Source of the DNA: Thermoleophilaceae bacterium | GTDB taxonomy: Bacteria > Actinomycetota > Thermoleophilia > Solirubrobacterales > Thermoleophilaceae | Direction: 5' to 3' | Assembly: GCA_013695885.1 (NCBI GenBank) | Contig: JACCZP010000042.1 | Coordinates: forward strand, 1-6,770 | Length of the DNA stretch: 6,770 nt | Shown here: positions 1 through 5,888 of the stretch, in pieces | Position numbering within the stretch: the first letter of the stretch is position 1 | Layout: every line of letters starts with the position of its first letter | Notes under the pieces: model-generated | What the model was told of the DNA's origin: nothing | What the model saw: the letters and a program-made list of their open reading frames with translations, nothing else | The model's database searches: none | Position numbers and translations under genes: made by a program

Positions 1-2
1 TG

Positions 3-53
3 AGGCTCGGTCGCGAGCTGGCCGCGGTCATGCGGATGCGGATGGAGGGCTAG
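3..53 (+). CDS. C-terminal end of an upstream gene (partial, unidentified)
   Basis: An open frame enters from the left edge and ends at a TAG at 51-53. It encodes about 16 residues (RLGRELAAVMRMRMEG), a basic, Met/Arg-rich, helix-compatible tail. It fits a real gene end because a 43-base gap follows, holding a promoter-like box just before the next start. Too little is present to name a product or family, and the frame itself is only the most plausible of three. Confidence 0.35.
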   Translation, partial: RLGRELAAVMRMRMEG

Positions 54-84
54 ACCCCGCTCAGCAACCTGCTCCCCTCGGCCG

Positions 85-90
85 TATCCT
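85..90 (+). promoter_or_regulatory. Predicted -10 box (TATCCT) for a leaderless start
   Basis: TATCCT fits the actinobacterial -10 pattern TANNNT and is separated by exactly six bases (CCCTCC) from the GTG at 97. No Shine-Dalgarno-like purine run lies in between. A transcript starting 6-7 bases after this box would begin at the start codon, as in leaderless mRNAs. No convincing -35 hexamer is visible about 17 bases upstream. The box position is seen directly; its function is inferred. Confidence 0.5.
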
Positions 91-96
91 CCCTCC

Positions 97-2049
97 GTGC
101 CGCGGGAGCGCCTCTCGATCGTCCAGGTGACGCCGTTCGCCTGGGAGCAGTCCCACGACGTGAACCGGTTCGTCGAGCGACTCTCGGCGGAGCTCCGCGA
201 CCGCGGCCACCGGGTCGCGATCGTCGCGCCCACCGCCTCACGCGAGCTGGCGCGCGCCACCCGCGGGCTGGTCGCGCGCCTCGAGTCCGAGCCAGACGTG
301 CTGTGGGCGGACGGCTCGGGTGAGGCACTGCTCGGCGTCGGCCCGTTTCCACCCCCGCCCCGGCGGGCGGGCGGGCCGCTGTCGCTGCCGATCGAGGCCT
401 CCCACACGGTCGAGACGTTCATGGACCACGCCGAGCTCGACTTCGTGCATGTGCACGAGCCGTTCGCACCCAGCGCGGGGTCGGCGGCGCTTCGTCACTC
501 GCGGGCGCTGAACGTCGGCACCTTCCACTGGGCCTCGGAGCGCACGCCGGCGCTCCAGGTGCCGAGGCGGTTCACCCGCCACCTGTTAGGCCGCCTCGAC
601 GGGCGCACCGCGTCGTTCGAGGCCACCCGCCGGCTGGTCGAGTCCCGGTATCCCGGGCGCTACCGGATCGTGGGGCCGGGCGCCGACGCGGTCGAGCACG
701 GGGATCGGGTGGGTGGTGGCAGCACGCACGGTGAGGAGATCGAGATCCTCTACCTGGCCGAGGAGGAGCGCTCGGCCGCCCGACTCTTCCTGCGGGCGCT
801 CCGACGGCTGGGCACCGACCTTCCATGGCGCGCGGTCATCCGGGCGCCGGAGGTCGGCACCGAGCTCGGGCCTCCGCCCTCGCGTGCCCTCCGCGATCGG
901 GTGCGGATCGTGCCCGCGGCCGAGGTCTCCGCCGCCGACGCGCTGGCCACCGCCGACGTGGTGGTGGCCGCCTCGAGCGGCGTGGCCGCGTCGGGGCAGC
1001 TTCCGCTGAGGGCCCTGGCCGCCGGTGCGATTCCGGTGGTCGCCCGCCTGCCCCAGTACGAGGAGGCGGTCGGGTTCGGCGACCGCGGCCTGCTGTTCGA
1101 GCCCCGCGACGCCGAGACACTGGCCGCCCAGCTCCGGCGATTGGTCGAGGACGGAGCCCTTCGGTCGCGCCTGGCCACCGAGGTCGAGCGTGCGGCACCC
1201 GGGCTGGCCTGGACCCGCGTGGCCGACGACATGGAGGAGCTCTACGGCGAGATCGCCGCCCGCCGTCACTCCACCGGCAACCCGAGCGTGCGGCGACGCC
1301 TGTCGAGCCGGCCGCTCATCGATGTGGACCTCCACATGCACACCGACCACTCTCCGGACTGCGCCACCCCGGTCGACGTCCTTCTCGACACCGCCAAGGC
1401 CCGCGGCCTCGATGCCATCGCGATCACCGACCACAACGAGATCTCCGGTGCCCTCGAGGCCCGCGAGCGCGCTGACGGCATCAAGGTCATCGTGGCCGAG
1501 GAGGTGAAGACCGCCGAGCAGGGCGAGGTGATCGGCCTGTTCATCGAGGAGAAGATCCCCCGCGGGCTGACCCTCGAGGAGACGATCGCCGAGATCCACC
1601 GCCAGGGTGGCCTGGCCTACGTGCCCCACCCCTTCGACCGCATGCACTCCGTCCCCGACTACGAGCACCTGCTCCCGGTGGTGCACGAGATCGACGCGAT
1701 CGAGGTGTTCAACCCGCGGGTGGCCTTCACCTCGTTCAACGAGGAGGCCGAGCGCTTCGCGGCCAAGTACCGGATCGCCGGCGGGGCGGGATCGGATTCG
1801 CACGTGGCCCAGGGCCTCGGGTCGGTGAAGATCTCGATGCGGGACTTCGACGGGCCGGAGGAGTTCCTCGAGTCCCTCCGCGACGCGGACATCGTCCGCC
1901 ACCGCCAGTCGCTCCTCTACGTGCAGGCGCTCAAGTTCCTCCAGACGAAGGCCCGGCCGGCGCGGGCCGTCCGGCGGGAGCGCGCGGCCGAGACGAGCGA
2001 GGGCGCCGCCGGGGACCCCGAGCGCGCGCTCGGGGAGAGCAACTCTTGA
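97..2049 (+). CDS. Fusion of a degenerate GT4-like glycosyltransferase and a PHP-domain phosphoesterase
   Basis: The 650-residue protein has two parts. Residues about 6-390 look like a GT-B glycosyltransferase of the PimA/GT4 type: the N-terminal motif IVQVTPFAWEQSHDVNRFVE, then HVHEPFAPS and GTFHW, and a C-terminal half with TADVVVAASSG and RALAAGAIPVVA. The GT4 donor-site residues appear lost: the EX7E glutamates align with Ala297 and Arg305, and the usual GR...K phosphate-binding pair is missing around residues 215-230. Residues about 405-625 are a PHP domain with all expected metal ligands: H413 and H415 (DLHMHT), D445 and H446 (ITDHN), E469, H511 (VPHPF), D567 and H569 (GSDSH). This resembles the TrpH-like COG0613 group, which hydrolyses phosphoesters of nucleotides or small nucleic acids. 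The tail from about 627 is charged and probably disordered. The GTG start at 97 is chosen because the GT fold begins at residue 6 and a TATCCT box lies six bases upstream. The gene overlaps the next by one base. The enzyme is probably a cytoplasmic PHP hydrolase; its substrate is unknown. Confidence 0.88.
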   Translation: MPRERLSIVQVTPFAWEQSHDVNRFVERLSAELRDRGHRVAIVAPTASRELARATRGLVARLESEPDVLWADGSGEALLGVGPFPPPPRRAGGPLSLPIEASHTVETFMDHAELDFVHVHEPFAPSAGSAALRHSRALNVGTFHWASERTPALQVPRRFTRHLLGRLDGRTASFEATRRLVESRYPGRYRIVGPGADAVEHGDRVGGGSTHGEEIEILYLAEEERSAARLFLRALRRLGTDLPWRAVIRAPEVGTELGPPPSRALRDRVRIVPAAEVSAADALATADVVVAASSGVAASGQLPLRALAAGAIPVVARLPQYEEAVGFGDRGLLFEPRDAETLAAQLRRLVEDGALRSRLATEVERAAPGLAWTRVADDMEELYGEIAARRHSTGNPSVRRRLSSRPLIDVDLHMHTDHSPDCATPVDVLLDTAKARGLDAIAITDHNEISGALEARERADGIKVIVAEEVKTAEQGEVIGLFIEEKIPRGLTLEETIAEIHRQGGLAYVPHPFDRMHSVPDYEHLLPVVHEIDAIEVFNPRVAFTSFNEEAERFAAKYRIAGGAGSDSHVAQGLGSVKISMRDFDGPEEFLESLRDADIVRHRQSLLYVQALKFLQTKARPARAVRRERAAETSEGAAGDPERALGESNS

Positions 2050-2702
2050 TGCACGCAAGAGGACAGACCGGCGTCCCGTCCAAGACCACCCCCCGCATGC
2101 GCGCCACCGACGACGAGATCCGCGAGAAGTACCTCGAGCGGGCCATCCGCGAGCTGAACCGGCTGAACGGCGAGCTGGCCGAGTGCGAGATGTGCGATCG
2201 CGGCGGGCGGATGCCCGTCCTCGGCTCGGGCCATCCGCAGGCCGACGTCTTCATGCTCAAGTACGCGCCGCGGCCCTCGGAGGTTGAGGAGGGCGTCGCC
2301 TTCTACGGACGGTCGGGACAGGCACTGATCAAGTCGCTCGGCCGCCTGTCGATCGACCCGTTGACCGTCTACGGCACGCTGTGCGTCAAGTGCCCGGTGA
2401 CCGACTCGAGCCAGTCGGCCCCGGACTGCCGGGCGAGGGTCCTGGAGGAGCTGACCGTCGTGGACCCCCGCATCGTGGTGATCATGGGCGGGCCCGCGCT
2501 CGCCGAGCTGAACGCCCTGGATGTGCCCCTGGGACGGGAGGTCGAGCCCCGTCCCGGCGAGGTGCAGCGCCTGACGCCGTCGTGCGAGGCCCTGTTCGTG
2601 CCCGACATCGACGCCTCGCTCGACGAGGAGACCGCGAAGCGCGAGTTCTGGGGCGCCTTCCGAGCGCTGGGCGCCTGGCACGAGGAGCTGCCGCCCTACT
2701 GA
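2049..2702 (+). CDS. Uracil-DNA glycosylase superfamily protein (family 4-like) with altered active site
   Basis: The 217-residue product follows the family 4 UDG plan in order: a cysteine pair CEMC (C46, C49), GSGHPQADVFML, a block aligning without gaps to the family's GEAPG...FVGRAG region, then VYGTLCVKCP (C115), C127 and the strand RIVVIMGGPAL. The C46/C49/C115/C127 set matches the 4Fe-4S ligands. The catalytic positions differ: GEAPG is KYAPR (residues 71-75), the Asn of TNVVKC is Leu111, and the C-terminal His-Pro-Ser/Ala motif is replaced by VPDID (184-188). True family 4 enzymes remove uracil from DNA; this one may have another reaction or only bind nucleic acid. ATG at 2049 overlaps the upstream stop (TGATG), with GGGGAGAG at 2032-2039 as a possible ribosome site. 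A TTG at 2046 and ATG at 2097 are less likely starts. The gene is tail to tail with the next one, 18 bp apart. Confidence 0.85.
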   Translation: MHARGQTGVPSKTTPRMRATDDEIREKYLERAIRELNRLNGELAECEMCDRGGRMPVLGSGHPQADVFMLKYAPRPSEVEEGVAFYGRSGQALIKSLGRLSIDPLTVYGTLCVKCPVTDSSQSAPDCRARVLEELTVVDPRIVVIMGGPALAELNALDVPLGREVEPRPGEVQRLTPSCEALFVPDIDASLDEETAKREFWGAFRALGAWHEELPPY

Positions 2703-2720
2703 GGCTCGGGGCTCGACTCG

Positions 2721-4085
2721 CTAGCCGTCGTCGCGCTCGAGCAGCGCCACGCATTCGATGTGCGGGGTCTGCGGGAACATGTCGACCGGGCGGACCGCGG
2801 TGAGCCGGTAACCGGCGTCGGCGATCTGGCGGGCGTTGGGGGCGAGCGTGGTCGGGTTGCACGAGACGTAGACGATGCGCTTCGCCTCGGCCTCCAGCAC
2901 CCGGCGCACGATCTTGGCCGAGAGCCCGGCGCGGGGCGGATCGACCACCAGCACGTCGGGCCGCCCGGCCCGCTCGAGCAGCGGGCGCATGGCCGTGCGC
3001 ACGTCGCCGGCGAAGAAGCTCGAGTTGCGCACACCGTTCAGGCGCGCGTTCTCGATGGCGTCGGCCACCGCCTGCTCCACGGACTCGACCCCCCAAACCT
3101 CCCGTGAGCGGACGGAGAGGACGAGGGCCACGGTCCCGATCCCGCAGAAGAGGTCGAACACGCGCTCGGTGCCGCGCAGGTCGGCCAGCTCGGCCGCGGT
3201 CTCGTACAGGCGCTCGGCCATCTCGGTGTTGGTCTGGAAGAACGCCTCGGGTGAGATCCTGAAGCGCAGCCCCGAGAGCTCCTCCTCGAGCACGCCCTCC
3301 CCGGCCACCACCCGCGTGGTGCCGTCCCGCGTGGTCTCGGCCACTCCGGCCGCGGTTGTCCACAGCACTCCGTCCACGTCGAGGGTGGCCGCGAGTGCGT
3401 CGGCCCTTAAGTCCCCCGCGGAGGTCACGATCCGAGCCTGCACCTGCCCGGTGCGCCGGCCCTCGCGCACCACGAGGTTGCGCAGCAGCCCCGCCTGGGT
3501 GCGGCGGTCGTAGACGGACAGGCCCTCCGCCCGGCACCACGCCTTGACCGCCTCGCGCACGGCATCGACGCGCTCCGAGGCGAGGACGTCGTCGGCTACG
3601 TCGTCGATCCGGCTGAAGGAGCCGGGATGGTGGAAGCCGAGCACGAGCTCGCCCGCCTCGTCGGCGCCGAAGGAGTACTCGACCTTGTTGCGGTAGCGCC
3701 ACGGGCTCTCCGCGGGCACGCACCGAGCCACCGGAGGCGCCTCGAAGCCACCGATCCGCTCGAGCGCGTCGCGCACCTGGTGCTCCTTCTCGGCGAGCTG
3801 GCGCTCGTAGGGCAGCACCTGCCACGGCGCGCCAGGGTGGGCCGCCCGCGGCTCGATGCGGTCAGGGCTCGGCTCGAGCACCTCGACCATCCGCGCCTCG
3901 GCGAACGCACGCTTTCGCTTGGTCACCGCCGCCCGCACCCGGTCCCCGGGCACGGCGCCCCGGACGAACACCACATAGCCGTCCAACCGGGCCACCCCGT
4001 TGCCCCCGTGGGCGATGGAGTCGACGGTCAGCTCGAGCTCGTCCCCGACCTGCGGACGGACGAAGGGAGACGAGGAGGCCGCCAC
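2721..4085 (-). CDS. rlmD: TrmA/RlmD-family RNA (uracil-C5)-methyltransferase lacking Fe-S cysteines
   Basis: This 454-residue protein is a SAM-dependent RNA m5U methyltransferase of the RumA/RlmD type, acting on 23S rRNA or tRNA uridines. A TRAM RNA-binding domain covers about residues 10-70 (GDELELTVDSIAHGGNGVAR). The catalytic domain shows FFQTNT (282-287), the SAM loop DLFCGIGT (311-318), DPPRAGL (382-388), the nucleophile Cys409 in VSCNPTTL, and the base Glu444 in PHIECVALLER. Length is usual for the family. The oddity is that the family's CX5CXXC cluster region before WQVLPYERQL is shortened to RAAHPGAP, and the later fourth cysteine position reads Asp166, so no 4Fe-4S site remains. The exact target uridine (RlmD, RlmC or tRNA U54 type) cannot be told, so the symbol is by closest family name. 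The GTG start at 4085 sits seven bases after a TAGCAT box with no clear Shine-Dalgarno. Leu226 uses a rare TTA codon. Confidence 0.9.
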   Translation of the reverse strand: MAASSSPFVRPQVGDELELTVDSIAHGGNGVARLDGYVVFVRGAVPGDRVRAAVTKRKRAFAEARMVEVLEPSPDRIEPRAAHPGAPWQVLPYERQLAEKEHQVRDALERIGGFEAPPVARCVPAESPWRYRNKVEYSFGADEAGELVLGFHHPGSFSRIDDVADDVLASERVDAVREAVKAWCRAEGLSVYDRRTQAGLLRNLVVREGRRTGQVQARIVTSAGDLRADALAATLDVDGVLWTTAAGVAETTRDGTTRVVAGEGVLEEELSGLRFRISPEAFFQTNTEMAERLYETAAELADLRGTERVFDLFCGIGTVALVLSVRSREVWGVESVEQAVADAIENARLNGVRNSSFFAGDVRTAMRPLLERAGRPDVLVVDPPRAGLSAKIVRRVLEAEAKRIVYVSCNPTTLAPNARQIADAGYRLTAVRPVDMFPQTPHIECVALLERDDG

Positions 4086-4092
4086 CCCGCCG

Positions 4093-4098
4093 ATGCTA
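4093..4098 (-). promoter_or_regulatory. Predicted -10 box (TAGCAT) for the RlmD-like gene
   Basis: On the minus strand TAGCAT (TANNNT pattern) lies seven bases (CGGCGGG) before the GTG start at 4085, the geometry expected of a leaderless transcript. It falls in the 42-base gap after the phasin-like gene's stop, so the methyltransferase may have its own promoter instead of depending on read-through. No recognisable -35 is visible. Inference from position and pattern only. Confidence 0.45.
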
Positions 4099-4127
4099 GG
4101 GCGGGGCGGGGCTGCCGGCCCTCCGGA

Positions 4128-4982
4128 CTAGGTCAGCTTGGTCTCGATCGCCTCGAGGACCGTCTTGCGGTTCGCGTTGCGGCGTTCGTGGTCGCGCACC
4201 TTGCGCAGCTCGGCGCGGGAGAGCGTGTCCAGGCGGCTCTGCACCTCGGCGGCGGTCAGCTCGTGGTAGCCGGTGATCGGGAAGCTCGGGCCCACCCCGG
4301 CCACCCGGCGCGCCCGGTCGGCCTGCACGAGCACCGGGTCCGCGGTCTTGCGCGCGGTCTTCGCGGTAGAGGTCACGCCCTTGACGGCGCGGCCGGCGGC
4401 GTCGGTGCCCACCTGGCGGGCATCGTCGGCGCGTGACTCCACCTCGTCGCGGGTGCGGCCGAGCAGCGACTCGAGGTTGGACAGCACGTCGTCGGTCTGC
4501 TGACGGCCGCGGGCCACGAGGCCCTTGACCACCGACTGAGCGTCGTCAGCGGTCATGCGGCCGCGCTTGACGGCGTCATCGAGCACCTCCTCTATCCGGT
4601 CGCGAGTGATCATCACCATGTTCAGCGGGGCGATGATCGAGCGGCGGATCGCCGAACGCAGGTCAGCGACGGTCTTGCCCGAGAAGTCGGCTGCCTCCGC
4701 CGGCGCGGCGCCGGCCGAGGCCACCTCGTCGGCGCGCTTGCGGGCCTGCTGCTGACGTGCGCGAGCCTGGCCGCCCTTGCGCGCCGCCTCGCTGCGCTGG
4801 GCCGAGGAGCGTGACGAGCCGCCCGAGCGCTTGGCGCTCGACGATCCCCCTGAGCGCGAGCCGCCGGAGCGCTTGGCACTCGAAGAGCCGGAGGAGCGCG
4901 ACGTACCGCCCTTCGAGCCGCCCGACGAGCTCCGCTTCCCGCCGGATGTGCCGCCGCCTGAACCGCTTCCGCCCTGTGCCAT
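4128..4982 (-). CDS. Phasin-like helical protein with Ser/Gly/Lys/Arg-rich N-terminal tail
   Basis: The 284-residue product has three parts. Residues 1-60 are low complexity (Ser, Gly, Lys, Arg) with SSSAKRSGGS repeated at 33-42 and 47-56. Residues 61-100 are a basic linker (EAARKGGQARARQQQARKR) running into an Ala-rich stretch. Residues about 105-220 are amphipathic helix resembling the phasin/PhaF-type regulator pattern: SAIRRSIIAPLNMVMITRDR, a GRMTADDA turn, then long charged heptad-like helix. A C-terminal segment (SRAELRKVRDHERRNANRKT) forms a probable helical hairpin of a kind seen in other actinobacterial proteins. No signal peptide or membrane segment is visible. Plausible roles are polyhydroxyalkanoate granule coating or nucleoid association through the histone-H1-like tail; neither is proven. 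The ATG at 4982 is chosen over a GTG nine codons upstream because a strong Shine-Dalgarno, GGAAGGAG, lies four bases before it. The strong site suggests high expression. Confidence 0.8.
   Translation of the reverse strand: MAQGGSGSGGGTSGGKRSSSGGSKGGTSRSSGSSSAKRSGGSRSGGSSSAKRSGGSSRSSAQRSEAARKGGQARARQQQARKRADEVASAGAAPAEAADFSGKTVADLRSAIRRSIIAPLNMVMITRDRIEEVLDDAVKRGRMTADDAQSVVKGLVARGRQQTDDVLSNLESLLGRTRDEVESRADDARQVGTDAAGRAVKGVTSTAKTARKTADPVLVQADRARRVAGVGPSFPITGYHELTAAEVQSRLDTLSRAELRKVRDHERRNANRKTVLEAIETKLT
4815..4886 (-). repeat. Imperfect 42-bp-period direct repeat inside the basic tail
   Basis: Two copies of a 25-base unit (4818-4842 and 4860-4884 on the plus strand, core GAGCGCTTGGCRCTCGA) are 42 bases apart and differ at only a few positions. 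They encode the two SSSAKRSGGS copies in the phasin-like protein's tail. The period is 14 codons, so gain or loss of a unit would keep the frame. Confidence 0.7.
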
Positions 4983-4986
4983 GTCT

Positions 4987-4994
4987 CTCCTTCC
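4987..4994 (-). promoter_or_regulatory. Strong Shine-Dalgarno (GGAAGGAG) deciding the start of the phasin-like gene
   Basis: On the minus strand GGAAGGAG is followed by AGAC and then the ATG at 4982. It is the best ribosome-binding site in the window. It rules against the in-frame GTG start at 5009, whose extra codons would contain this site. Confidence 0.8.
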
Positions 4995-5021
4995 GTCTCC
5001 GAGGGACACCCCCGGACGAAT

Positions 5022-5044
5022 CCCCGCCGCGGGCCGCCGCGGGG
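5022..5044 (-). terminator. GC-rich hairpin after the EEP gene (possible terminator or leader structure)
   Basis: Directly after the EEP stop codon, the minus strand can form a six-pair stem CCGCGG/CCGCGG around a CGGC loop, with further outer C-G pairs. No T-tract follows, so it is not a classic intrinsic terminator. It could also lie in the 5' leader of the phasin-like gene, since a weak GATAGT -10-like box overlaps the EEP stop (5045-5050). Confidence 0.35.
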
Positions 5045-5045
5045 A

Positions 5046-5888
5046 CTATCGCACGCCGAAGCGCGCAACGACGGGCGCGTGGTCCGACAGCCGCACCAGA
5101 CGACCGTCCGGACGCTCGACCTCGCGCCACGAGGGCGGCATCTCGCGGGCCGCGGCGAGGACCTCGAGCTCTCGGTGCAGCAGATGGTCGATGGCCTCGG
5201 GCCCGGTCTCCCCGGTGAGCCGGTGGCGCTCCCGCAGACGCGCGAACGCCCCTGGGCATACGCGCGGGCGCAGGTTCAGATCCCCTCCGAGGATGAGTGG
5301 CCCGGCGGGGGCGAAGGCCGCGGCCGCGGCGGCCGCGCTCGAGACGTCGCGCTCGGGCTCGTGGTCCGACACGCTTGCGTGCAGGCAGGCCACCGCAACC
5401 GAGCGGCCCGCCGGGTCCGCAATCCTCACGAGGAGCATCCGCCGGCGCTCGGGCACCCACCGCAGGGTCATCCGGCGCACCTCCATGATCCGCCACGGCG
5501 CACGGACCAGGACCTGGTTCGACCCGCCCTCCCAGGAGCCCAGAAGATCAGGGCGGCGAGCCGCGAGCCAGGCCCGCAGCACCGCGCCCTCGTTGCGTGC
5601 CGTCCGGGCCGACGCCCCGCTCGCACGCGCTCGCCGGCAGAGCGGGCGCAGCCAGCCCAGCGGCGCCTCCTGGAGGAGCGCGACGTGCCAGCGCTCCGCC
5701 GCGAGCGTGGCGGCGAACTCCTCCTCGAGCGATCGCCGCACCTGCGCGTATCGCGCGCCGAGCACTTCCTGACCGAGTAGGCGGGAGGCGACGTCGTCGA
5801 GACCCGGCTCGGGAGGGTGGTCGCGCCCGTGGAACAGGTTCCAGGTGAGGACGTGGAGGCGGACTACGCTGCCCCGGTGACGCGCCAC
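5046..5888 (-). CDS. Endonuclease/exonuclease/phosphatase (EEP) family protein
   Basis: The 280-residue protein carries the full set of EEP-fold motifs in order: TWNLFHG (N17), LLQEAP (Q73, E74), GGSNQVLV (N124), CLHAS (H170), GGDLNL (D203, N205), AIDHLL (D234, H235) and the C-terminal LSDHAPVV (S268, D269, H270). This is the Mg2+-dependent phosphodiesterase/phosphatase active site shared by AP endonucleases, DNase I and sphingomyelinases. The substrate cannot be assigned: DNA, RNA and small phosphoesters are all possible. No signal peptide is seen, so it is probably cytoplasmic. The GTG at 5888 is the last usable start before the conserved LHVLTWN strand. It is preceded by GGTGAGGAA, an SD-like run set very close to the GTG. 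A much longer open frame continues upstream to 6740 but is antisense to argF. The start overlaps the divergent argF start by 12 bp. Confidence 0.85.
   Translation of the reverse strand: MARHRGSVVRLHVLTWNLFHGRDHPPEPGLDDVASRLLGQEVLGARYAQVRRSLEEEFAATLAAERWHVALLQEAPLGWLRPLCRRARASGASARTARNEGAVLRAWLAARRPDLLGSWEGGSNQVLVRAPWRIMEVRRMTLRWVPERRRMLLVRIADPAGRSVAVACLHASVSDHEPERDVSSAAAAAAAFAPAGPLILGGDLNLRPRVCPGAFARLRERHRLTGETGPEAIDHLLHRELEVLAAAREMPPSWREVERPDGRLVRLSDHAPVVARFGVR
5865..5870 (+). promoter_or_regulatory. Predicted -10 box (TACGCT) for argF, leaderless
   Basis: TACGCT matches TANNNT and is followed by six bases (GCCCCG) and the argF GTG at 5877, the same geometry as the box at 85-90. The only GGAGG upstream (5855-5859) is about 17 bases from the start, too far for a ribosome site. 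The box lies inside the first codons of the divergent EEP gene. Confidence 0.5.

Noticed and set aside
2046..2048. TTG as start of the UDG-like gene
   Set aside because: The adjacent ATG at 2049 gives the common TGATG coupling and is a far more usual start.
586..2058. A 490-codon open frame on the minus strand opposite the PHP fusion gene
   Set aside because: Its protein has no recognisable domain and is the antisense shadow expected of high third-position GC. The plus strand has clear GT and PHP motifs.
2700..2709. TGAGGCTCGG shared with window positions 1-10
   Set aside because: A single 10-base match with diverging flanks; most likely chance in GC-rich DNA.
2703..2735. Possible bidirectional terminator between the convergent genes
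   Set aside because: Only a six-base GCTCGA/TCGAGC complementarity with a loop of about 20 bases and no T-tract; not distinguishable from chance.
2482..3825. Long alternative frame across the RlmD-like gene
   Set aside because: Arg/Ala-rich shadow frame with no domain motifs, overlapping a gene with a complete catalytic motif set.
4097..4110. G-rich run as a possible G-quadruplex
   Set aside because: Only three G-tracts are present; four are needed, and such runs are expected at this GC content.
3627..4436. A 269-codon plus-strand frame spanning the junction of the two minus-strand genes
   Set aside because: No ribosome site or recognisable motif, and it crosses two supported genes.
5007..5009. 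GTG as an upstream start for the phasin-like gene
   Set aside because: The strong Shine-Dalgarno GGAAGGAG sits immediately before the internal ATG at 4982, so the shorter start is preferred.
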